NCBI GenBank assembly: GCA_017941505.1
Contig: JAGAWH010000175.1
Coordinates: 1 to 5,037, forward strand
Source: Faecalicoccus sp.
GTDB taxonomy: Bacteria; Bacillota_I; Bacilli_A; Erysipelotrichales; Erysipelotrichaceae
Direction: 5' to 3'
Length of the DNA stretch: 5,037 nucleotides
The notes below the pieces were generated by a model. That model ran no database searches. It saw only the letters and a list, made by a program, of their open reading frames with translations, and had not been told where the DNA came from. Both the position numbers and the translations under genes were made by a program. Positions 1-5,037 of this stretch are shown here, one piece after another (position 1 is the first letter of the stretch; each line of letters opens with the position of its first letter).

Positions 1-106
1 AATGCCCTTTGGCAACGCGGCGGGCCAGTGTAGCAGGGGGAAAACCCATTCCTCAATGGCTTTCGCGGCATAAGTCCTGCCTCAGAGGACTGGGACATTT
101 TCCCTT
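1..106. other. GC-rich hairpin-rich segment, possible part of an unidentified structured RNA
   Basis: This stretch has about 57% GC over its first 100 bases, against about 26% in the following 126 bases. It has no convincing coding frame; the open frames crossing it give unrecognisable peptides. Visible pairings are TGCC/GGCA (3-6 with 11-14), CCATT/AATGG closing a CCTC tetraloop (46-50 with 55-59), and AGTCCT/AGGACT (73-78 with 86-91). An alternative nested set pairs CCAGT 25-29 with ACTGG 89-93 and GCAGG 33-37 with CCTGC 76-80, enclosing the tetraloop hairpin. High GC in an AT-rich spacer plus nested pairing suggests a structured RNA, probably the 3' portion of one that begins before the window. 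I compared it from memory with 6S, RNase P, SRP, tmRNA and common riboswitches and could not make a firm match. The strand is uncertain because the pairings work either way. It lies upstream of the likely promoter at 186-191, so it is probably not the leader of the next gene. Confidence 0.35.
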
Positions 107-122
107 AATAACTATTAAGACA

Positions 123-136
123 TTATCACTTGATAA
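123..136. promoter_or_regulatory. Inverted repeat TTATCA-CT-TGATAA, candidate operator
   Basis: A perfect 6-bp inverted repeat with a 2-base centre lies about 50 bases upstream of the TATAAT box of the activase gene. Its size and symmetry suit a dimeric transcription factor. I do not recognise the regulator; it does not match the usual Fur, PerR, Rex or CcpA sites. In AT-rich DNA a repeat of this length can arise by chance. Confidence 0.25.
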
Positions 137-149
137 CCACAGGACGTTA

Positions 150-172
150 AAAAATCAAATAAGATGATTTTT
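150..172. promoter_or_regulatory. 8-bp inverted repeat overlapping the expected -35 region
   Basis: AAAAATCA (150-157) is perfectly complementary to TGATTTTT (165-172) across a 7-base gap. The right arm covers the place where the -35 element of the downstream TATAAT box would lie, so a bound regulator could block polymerase. It could instead act as a weak AT-rich terminator for upstream transcription, but only two of its eight pairs are G-C, which makes efficient termination doubtful. Confidence 0.3.
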
Positions 173-185
173 CTAAAAAAAGCTT

Positions 186-191
186 TATAAT
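186..191 (+). promoter_or_regulatory. Likely -10 box (TATAAT) of the activase operon
   Basis: A perfect TATAAT lies 35 bases before the ATG at 227. The hexamer 17 bases upstream (GATGAT, 163-168) is a poor -35 element, and no extended -10 TG is present. A factor-dependent or weak promoter is therefore possible. The assignment rests on the -10 match, the AT-rich setting and the position. Confidence 0.5.
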
Positions 192-214
192 ACTATCTGT
201 ACACTTTTTTTGAT

Positions 215-218
215 GAGG
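215..218 (+). promoter_or_regulatory. Ribosome binding site GAGG of the activase gene
   Basis: GAGG (within TGAGGT) ends eight bases before the ATG at 227, a normal Shine-Dalgarno spacing. It supports that ATG as the start; the encoded protein then opens directly with the phosphate-binding strand of the first ASKHA domain, as expected for this family. Confidence 0.75.
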
Positions 219-226
219 TAAAGCTT

Positions 227-3142
227 ATGCATTACAGAATTGGATTTGATATAGGAAGCACAACGATTAAAGCTGTTGTATTAGATGAAAATGACAACAT
301 ATGTTACAAAAGCTATGAGCGTCATAAGGCAAAAGTCAGACAAAAAGCTCTGGAAAAAATTAAAGAGCTGAAAGAATATACAAAAGAACCGTTTTTATTT
401 GCGATGAGCGGATCGGGCGCCATCGGTTTATGTGAAAAGGCAGATCTCCCATTTGTGCAGGAGGTATTTGCCAGTGCGGCTGCGGTTCGTAAATATTATC
501 CTAAGACGGATTGTGCTGTTGAGCTTGGCGGAGAGGATGCAAAAATCATCTTTTTTAAAGGAAGTCCGGAACAGCGTATGAATCAAACCTGTGCCGGAGG
601 TACCGGTGCTTTCATCGATCAGATGGCTTCGCTTTTAGACGTTTCTTTAGAAGATATGAACAATCTTTCTTTACAATATCATCGTCTTTATCCCATCGCT
701 TCACGATGCGGGGTGTTTGCGAAAAGCGACATCCAGCCTTTAATTAATCAGGGTGTGGACAAAAGCGATCTTTGTGCCAGTATTTTTCAAGCTGTTGTCG
801 ACCAGACCATCACATTTCTGGCGCAGGGAAGAAAAATTGAAGGAAATATTTTGTATCTGGGTGGACCGCTCTACTTTCTTTCGGGTCTTAGAGAACGTTT
901 TAATGAGACTTTAAATTTATCTGCCCAACAGAATATCTGTCCGGAAACGGCCATCCATTTTGTTGCGCTCGGTGCAGCCCTATGCGCAGCAGAAGAGTAC
1001 ACATATGATCAGCTTGTGACTGTTTTAGAGGATTTGACACGTCATCCTAATGAAGTGGTTTCCGCAACACCGCTTTTTAATAATGAAAAAGAGTATCAAG
1101 AATTTATCGAGCGCCATAAGATGCATGATGTAGCTTATGGTGATTTGAAAACATATACAGGGAAATCGTATCTGGGAATTGATTCCGGTTCGACTACAAC
1201 GAAATTGGTATTGATATCCGATACATATGAAATTCTTTATGATTCTTATACGTCCAATAAAGGCAATCCACTTGATGTTGTATTGGAAGATTTAAAGAAG
1301 ATTTATGAAATCAATCCAGATATTGATATTGAGGGAGCTTATGCGACAGGATATGGAGAACAATTGATGAGGGCAGCCTTCCATTTAGATGGCGGTATTG
1401 TTGAGACCATGGCACATTATATGGCTGCTTCTCATTTTAATCCCGATGTAGATTTTATTTTGGATATCGGCGGTCAGGATATTAAGTGCTTTAAGGTTCG
1501 TGACGGTCATATTGATGATATCGTTTTAAATGAAGCCTGTTCTTCCGGATGCGGATCTTTTATCGAAACGTTCGCAAAATCGATGGGATACGATGCCGAA
1601 ACGTTTGCCGAATTGGGAATTCATTCTAAAAAACCGGTAGATTTAGGTACCAGATGTACCGTCTTTATGAATTCCGGTGTGAAACAGGCACAGAAAAACG
1701 GTGCTTCTATAGAGGATATTTCTGCTGGTTTATGTAAATCGGTTGTGAAAAACGCATTATATAAGGTAATCCGTGCAAGGAATAAAAAGGATATCGGCCA
1801 AAATATTGTGGTGCAGGGAGGAACCTTCCGTAACGATGCCATTTTACGCTCTTTTGAACAGGAATTAGGCTTTCCGGTCATACGCCCACAAATTGCGCAT
1901 TTGATGGGTGCTTATGGTGCAGCTATTTACGCAAAGTCTTTATCCAAATCCAAGAGTACCATTTTGGATTATGAATCACTTTTGTCGTTTAGTCACAAGT
2001 CTCAATCCGTCAAATGCCAGGGATGTTCCAATCACTGCTCCTTAACAATCAATATTTTCCAGGACGGAACAAGAATGATTGCCGGGAACAAATGCGATAA
2101 GATGATCCGTACGGAAAAGAAGGAAGACCTTCCTGACTTATATAAAGAAAAGATGGCAATGATCAAAGAAATCCAGAACCGGTATCACCATCATAAATCG
2201 ATCGCAATGCCTTTTGTATTGAACAATTATGACATGCTGCCGTTTTGGACAAAATTCTTTGATGTATTGGATTATGAAATTCATTGGTCAAAGCCGACCA
2301 CAAAGGATACATATCGAAAGGGTATTCAAAATATTCCATCCGATACCGCATGTTTTCCGGCTAAAATTGTCCATGGTCATATTCAGGAGCTGATTGATGA
2401 ACAGAATGAAATTATATTCTATCCGGCTATGACCTACAATGTGGATGAGCATGTCTCGGATAATCATTTTAACTGCCCTCTGGTAGCTTACTATCCGGAG
2501 GTGATTTCCGCAAATTCTGATTTTGGAAATACAAAGTTTGTGAATCCATATTTAAGCTTTGATTCCAAGCGGAAGTTTGTACAGGCGGTGCAGCTGCACT
2601 TTGACAGGGTAGGTATTCATTTGGATATTTTTGATTTGATCCGTGCTTACGATGCCGGCTTGAAGGCAAGAGATGAATTTAGAGAACAGCTGATCCAAAA
2701 ACATTTGGAAGCTGTATCGTATGCCCGCATCAACGGATATCCAATAATCGTGCTGTGCGGAAGGCCTTATCACTTGGATCCTTTGGTGAATCATCAAATC
2801 AATCAGCTTTTAGGACAGCTGGGCTTTGTGGTTGTCAGTGAAGACTCTGTTCCTATGCAGGAGCGCCAGAAGGTATCTGTATTGAATCAATGGACATATC
2901 ATGCCCGTCTTTACCAGGCAGCCCGCTATGTCGGAGAAAACGAAGATATGAATCTGGTTCAGCTGGTTAGCTTTGGATGCGGCATTGATGCGATCACAAC
3001 CGATGAAGTAAGAGATATATTAAAGGACAACGGTAAATTCTATACCCAGATCAAGATTGATGAGATTGATAACCTGGGTGCTGCCCGTATCCGCCTGCGT
3101 TCTTTGAAAGAAGCCATTGCTCAATCCGGAGGTGCAAGATGA
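227..3142 (+). CDS. Tandem acyl-CoA dehydratase activase (BadF/BadG/BcrA/HgdC type) with DUF2229-like domain
   Basis: This 971-residue cytoplasmic protein belongs to the ATP-dependent activase family that fires low-potential electrons into 2-hydroxyacyl-CoA dehydratases, benzoyl-CoA reductases and related double-cubane proteins. Two ASKHA domains are visible. The first spans about residues 4-265 (GFDIGSTTIKAV at 6-17, ELGGEDAK at 99-106, Cys122 in NQTCAGGTG, Cys161 in SRCGVF). The second spans about 315-572 (GIDSGSTTTK at 317-326, DIGGQDIK at 413-420, Cys438 in NEACSSGCG, Cys477 in TRCTVF). Next comes a four-cysteine motif (Cys597, Cys600, Cys604, Cys623) and then a region like DUF2229 (about 655-870), with ACFPAKIVHGH at 708-718 and GRPYHLDPLVNH at 845-856. 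The tail carries SFGCGIDAITTDEV (915-928) and NLGAARIR (949-956), typical of the family. There is no signal peptide or membrane segment. It overlaps the next gene by ATGA. In many relatives the two products are fused in about 1400 residues. The family is clear; the physiological substrate is unknown. Confidence 0.92.
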   Translation: MHYRIGFDIGSTTIKAVVLDENDNICYKSYERHKAKVRQKALEKIKELKEYTKEPFLFAMSGSGAIGLCEKADLPFVQEVFASAAAVRKYYPKTDCAVELGGEDAKIIFFKGSPEQRMNQTCAGGTGAFIDQMASLLDVSLEDMNNLSLQYHRLYPIASRCGVFAKSDIQPLINQGVDKSDLCASIFQAVVDQTITFLAQGRKIEGNILYLGGPLYFLSGLRERFNETLNLSAQQNICPETAIHFVALGAALCAAEEYTYDQLVTVLEDLTRHPNEVVSATPLFNNEKEYQEFIERHKMHDVAYGDLKTYTGKSYLGIDSGSTTTKLVLISDTYEILYDSYTSNKGNPLDVVLEDLKKIYEINPDIDIEGAYATGYGEQLMRAAFHLDGGIVETMAHYMAASHFNPDVDFILDIGGQDIKCFKVRDGHIDDIVLNEACSSGCGSFIETFAKSMGYDAETFAELGIHSKKPVDLGTRCTVFMNSGVKQAQKNGASIEDISAGLCKSVVKNALYKVIRARNKKDIGQNIVVQGGTFRNDAILRSFEQELGFPVIRPQIAHLMGAYGAAIYAKSLSKSKSTILDYESLLSFSHKSQSVKCQGCSNHCSLTINIFQDGTRMIAGNKCDKMIRTEKKEDLPDLYKEKMAMIKEIQNRYHHHKSIAMPFVLNNYDMLPFWTKFFDVLDYEIHWSKPTTKDTYRKGIQNIPSDTACFPAKIVHGHIQELIDEQNEIIFYPAMTYNVDEHVSDNHFNCPLVAYYPEVISANSDFGNTKFVNPYLSFDSKRKFVQAVQLHFDRVGIHLDIFDLIRAYDAGLKARDEFREQLIQKHLEAVSYARINGYPIIVLCGRPYHLDPLVNHQINQLLGQLGFVVVSEDSVPMQERQKVSVLNQWTYHARLYQAARYVGENEDMNLVQLVSFGCGIDAITTDEVRDILKDNGKFYTQIKIDEIDNLGAARIRLRSLKEAIAQSGGAR
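3128..3134 (+). promoter_or_regulatory. Strong internal ribosome binding site GGAGGTG
   Basis: GGAGGTG is a near-perfect anti-16S match lying inside the last codons of the activase gene. The GGAGG core ends six bases before the ATG at 3139. It shows that the second open frame is translated from its own start, by coupling, and argues against the gene boundary being a sequencing frameshift. Confidence 0.85.
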
Positions 3143-4392
3143 CTACCCGGTATACCAAATTTGATGACAGCATGAAGGATAGCTATACGATTTTGGTACC
3201 GTATATGCTGCCGATTCACTTCCGCTTGATTACTCCGGTATTTAAAAAGAGCGGTTATACCATTGTGCCTTTGGATAATGTAGGGGATGGTGTTCGAGAG
3301 GAAGGTTTATCGCATGTACATAATGATACCTGTTATCCTGCTTTATTGGTGATCGGGCAGTTTATCGATGCCCTTAAAAGCGGAAAGTATGATTTAGATC
3401 ATACTGCACTTGCGATTACCCAGACAGCAGGCGGTTGTCGTGCCAGCAACTATCTGTCGCTTTTACGGAAAGCGTTAGCTATGGAGGGTTGGGAATATAT
3501 CCCTACCATTTCTATCAATTTTTCCGGCTTGGAGAAGGATTCCAGCCTGCACTTTACACTTCCATTGATCTTACGCACCGTATATGGTGCCCTCTATGGA
3601 GATGCCTTAATGTGGCTTAAAAATCAGGTCAAGCCCTATGAAGTACATCAGGGGGATACAGAAAAAGCGGTTGATGAAATGATTGACTTTTTAATCGCCG
3701 AACTGGAGGGGAATGGATATCGGCACTCCAAACGCATTTTTAAAGTGATATTGGAGCGTTTTAAGAAAATTGAGCGAACCCATGAAAAAAAGATCCGGGT
3801 TGGAATCGTGGGAGAAATCTATATGAAATACTCACCGCTGGGCAATCGTAATTTAGAGGATTATCTAATCAAAGAAGGCTTTGAACCGGTTGTATCGGGG
3901 GTAATGGATTTTATCTTATATGTGATTGAAAATGGTTTGATTGATTATCGATACTATCATCGTCATGCCGCCTCTCATCAATGGTTTGAGATTGCCAAAA
4001 GCACAATCATTCATATGCAGAAAAACTTTATCAATGCGATTGAAAAAGACGGTACGTTCCAGGCACCGGATAATTTCAACGATGTCATACAGAATGGTAA
4101 GGAATTTATCAATCCGGGTGTAAAGATGGGGGAAGGCTGGCTTTTGACTAGTGAGGTTGTTACCTTGATCCGCACCGGTGTGGTCAATGTGATTTCCGCA
4201 CAGCCGTTTGGCTGTCTGCCAAATCATATTGTTGCCAAGGGAATGACCCGTAAAATTAAAGAGCGGTATCCTTTGGCCAATATTGTCGCAATCGATTACG
4301 ATCCTTCCGCATCATCGGTAAACCAGGAAAACCGTATTCGTTTGATGCTGGCAAATGCCAAATTATCCCAGCAGTGGGGAAACAATGAATGA
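3139..4392 (+). CDS. HgdB-like 2-hydroxyacyl-CoA dehydratase-related protein, partner of the tandem activase
   Basis: This 417-residue protein corresponds to the C-terminal part of the long fused activase-related proteins and resembles the cluster-binding HgdB/double-cubane fold. Conserved-looking cysteines are Cys65 (NDTCYPALL, with family-like residues around it), Cys100 (TQTAGGCRASNY) and Cys359 (QPFGCLPNHI). Such cysteines hold iron-sulfur clusters in HgdB relatives, so cluster binding is a fair inference. A second Rossmann-like half begins near residue 219 (IRVGIVGEIYMKYSPLGN), a signature I associate with this family. No signal peptide or membrane span is seen. The ATG overlaps the previous stop as ATGA and has a strong GGAGGTG site, so the two proteins are probably made in similar amounts and form a complex. 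No separate HgdA-like subunit is next to it, which sets it apart from true dehydratase operons. It could be an ATP-driven reductase component or a regulator of cofactor redox state; the substrate is unknown. Confidence 0.85.
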   Translation: MTTRYTKFDDSMKDSYTILVPYMLPIHFRLITPVFKKSGYTIVPLDNVGDGVREEGLSHVHNDTCYPALLVIGQFIDALKSGKYDLDHTALAITQTAGGCRASNYLSLLRKALAMEGWEYIPTISINFSGLEKDSSLHFTLPLILRTVYGALYGDALMWLKNQVKPYEVHQGDTEKAVDEMIDFLIAELEGNGYRHSKRIFKVILERFKKIERTHEKKIRVGIVGEIYMKYSPLGNRNLEDYLIKEGFEPVVSGVMDFILYVIENGLIDYRYYHRHAASHQWFEIAKSTIIHMQKNFINAIEKDGTFQAPDNFNDVIQNGKEFINPGVKMGEGWLLTSEVVTLIRTGVVNVISAQPFGCLPNHIVAKGMTRKIKERYPLANIVAIDYDPSASSVNQENRIRLMLANAKLSQQWGNNE

Positions 4393-4415
4393 GCAATTTA
4401 AATGCTCATTTTTTT
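4388..4415 (+). terminator. Intrinsic terminator overlapping the stop codon
   Basis: AATGAGCA (4388-4395) pairs perfectly with TGCTCATT (4403-4410) across a 7-base loop, followed by five more T and then GTTTG. The left arm contains the last coding bases and the TGA stop (4390-4392). Transcription of the activase operon should end here, separating it from the downstream gene. Because the hairpin begins in coding sequence, a ribosome at the stop codon would cover its left arm. Confidence 0.8.
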
Positions 4416-4449
4416 GTTTGTATCAGCTAACTTGCGGGCGGAATCTGTC

Positions 4450-4478
4450 TTGTTTTAGAATGTTTAACATCCTATAAT
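4450..4478 (+). promoter_or_regulatory. Promoter of the PAI-like gene (TTGTTT - 17 bp - TATAAT)
   Basis: A perfect TATAAT at 4473-4478 lies 17 bases after TTGTTT (4450-4455), which keeps the TTG of the -35 consensus. The spacing is optimal for the housekeeping sigma factor. Transcription would begin near 4485, giving an untranslated leader of about 54 bases. It lies downstream of the terminator, so the third gene should be transcribed independently. Confidence 0.65.
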
Positions 4479-4497
4479 AAAATAAATAGAGATAAGA

Positions 4498-4521
4498 TTC
4501 GTTTCAAAATTTAATAACGAA
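4498..4521. promoter_or_regulatory. Inverted repeat TTCGTT-N12-AACGAA in the leader
   Basis: A 6-bp perfect inverted repeat with a 12-base AT-rich gap lies between the predicted transcription start and the ribosome binding site. The nearby offset pair GTTTC/GAAAC gives a second, overlapping symmetry. It could be a repressor site acting as a roadblock, or a weak RNA hairpin. I recognise no known regulator. Confidence 0.25.
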
Positions 4522-4523
4522 AC

Positions 4524-4532
4524 AGGAAAGGA
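4524..4532 (+). promoter_or_regulatory. Ribosome binding site AGGAAAGGA
   Basis: The purine-rich AAAGGA core ends six bases before the ATG at 4539. It selects that start, which places the dinucleotide-binding GxGxxG motif at the expected distance from the N-terminus. Confidence 0.7.
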
Positions 4533-4538
4533 AATAAT

Positions 4539-5037
4539 ATGCCGAATTTTGATGAAAGAATTTGTATTATCGGTGGCGGACCTGCAGGTATCAGTGCTGC
4601 CATGTATCTGGAAAAAGCAGGATATTCCAACTATGTCGTTTATGAAAAATTAAACAAGATCGGTGGTAAAGCATGGTCTCCGAAAATTAATGTGAACGGA
4701 CAGGAACGTTCCTATGAAATGGGCGCCATCATGGGTGCTAAGACATACCATGCCGTACATGAAGTGGAAGAGTTTGCCGGTGTAGGACATGCCGATGGAC
4801 CGAGCATGCGAAGAATGTATCGTGACAAGACCGGTAAGGAAATTTATCCATTTGATTTAAAGACAGAACCGTCCATCAAAAAGACGATTGATCTGATCAA
4901 ATTAAAACAGCAGATGAAGCGTCTTGTTGAATTAATGGCTACTAAATATGAAGGATATGACTGTTATGGACATATCGGTGTTGCTCAGGGTGAATACGAT
5001 GGTCTTTCCAAGGAATGCGAACATCCGTTAAAGAGAA
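4539..5037 (+). CDS. FAD-dependent oxidoreductase, PAI-like polyunsaturated fatty acid isomerase family (5' part only)
   Basis: The frame opens at ATG 4539 and is still open at the window end, giving 166 complete codons. The N-terminus has the FAD-binding Rossmann signature: GGGPAG at residues 12-17 (GxGxxG), the acidic strand end VVYEK with Glu36, and the GG doublet IGGKAW (41-46). Beyond the generic fold, several blocks resemble, as I remember it, the Cutibacterium acnes linoleate isomerase PAI: YEMGAIMG (59-66), DGPSMRR (86-92) and LMATKYEGYD (132-141). Members are about 420-450 residues, so less than half is here. PAI shifts a double bond of linoleate to give conjugated linoleic acid, using FAD without net redox change. 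Arg92 lines up with PAI Arg88, reported to contact the substrate carboxylate. Homologues are diverse and substrate specificity is unproven, so a flavin amine-oxidase-like enzyme of other function is the alternative. The gene has its own promoter and appears independent of the activase operon. Confidence 0.72.
   Translation, partial: MPNFDERICIIGGGPAGISAAMYLEKAGYSNYVVYEKLNKIGGKAWSPKINVNGQERSYEMGAIMGAKTYHAVHEVEEFAGVGHADGPSMRRMYRDKTGKEIYPFDLKTEPSIKKTIDLIKLKQQMKRLVELMATKYEGYDCYGHIGVAQGEYDGLSKECEHPLKR

Noticed and set aside
2..73. Open frame starting at ATG 2 as a small protein or gene tail
   Set aside because: Only 23 codons, no ribosome binding site visible, composition unlike the neighbouring genes, and better explained by RNA structure.
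1..106. Assignment of the GC-rich segment to 6S RNA, RNase P RNA, SRP RNA or a T-box/cobalamin riboswitch
   Set aside because: Short stretches look similar to parts of 6S, RNase P and SRP RNAs, but the diagnostic conserved blocks (such as the SRP GGAA tetraloop hairpin, the RNase P core or the T-box motif) are absent from the window.
1621..1881. Minus-strand open frame of 86 codons within the activase gene
   Set aside because: It lies opposite the clearly conserved second ASKHA domain, has no recognisable motif, and is a shadow frame.
2163..2797. Three overlapping minus-strand open frames opposite the DUF2229-like region
   Set aside because: They overlap one another and the conserved plus-strand protein, and encode low-complexity unrecognisable peptides.
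3128..3142. Programmed frameshift joining the two operon genes
   Set aside because: No slippery heptamer is visible, and the strong ribosome binding site with ATGA overlap explains the second gene's translation by coupling.
3916..4227. Minus-strand open frame of 103 codons, plus short plus-strand frames at 3435-3620 and 3941-4123
   Set aside because: All lie inside the HgdB-like gene in other frames, with no family resemblance.
4393..4538. A small gene or mobile-element trace in the gap before the third gene
   Set aside because: The 146 bases are accounted for by the terminator, promoter, inverted repeat and ribosome binding site; no terminal repeats or target duplications were seen.

Overview
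The window looks like chromosomal DNA of a low-to-moderate GC, anaerobic Gram-positive bacterium (Bacillota). The evidence is AT-rich intergenic DNA with Bacillota-type promoters (TATAAT boxes), strong GGAGG-type ribosome binding sites, and an operon for proteins of the oxygen-sensitive 2-hydroxyacyl-CoA dehydratase activase family. A gut-type clostridial or erysipelotrichial host is plausible, but that is inference; no marker gene fixes the taxon.

Layout: positions 1-106 are a GC-rich (about 57% GC over the first 100 bases), hairpin-rich stretch with no convincing protein; it may be the 3' part of an RNA gene, but I could not identify it. Positions 107-226 are AT-rich (about 26% GC) and hold two inverted repeats, a TATAAT box and a ribosome binding site. 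Two genes follow in an operon (227-3142 and 3139-4392) joined by a 4-base ATGA overlap. The first encodes a 971-residue protein with two tandem ASKHA-fold activase domains, a four-cysteine motif and a DUF2229-like region. The second encodes a 417-residue HgdB-like protein. An intrinsic terminator begins inside the second gene's last codons. After a 146-base gap with its own promoter, a third gene starts at 4539 and runs off the window end. It encodes the N-terminal 166 residues of an FAD-dependent oxidoreductase resembling the polyunsaturated fatty acid (linoleate) isomerase PAI of Cutibacterium acnes.

How they may work together: in the archetype (HgdC with HgdAB, or the double-cubane proteins and their reductases), an ATP-hydrolysing iron-sulfur activase passes a low-potential electron to a cysteine-ligated cluster in the partner. 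Here both activase copies lie in one chain and the HgdB-like part is a separate, translationally coupled protein. In many relatives the whole set is, as I recall, a single chain of about 1400 residues, close to the 971+417 total. The electron acceptor and substrate cannot be told from sequence. The third gene appears to be a separate transcription unit with no evident functional link.
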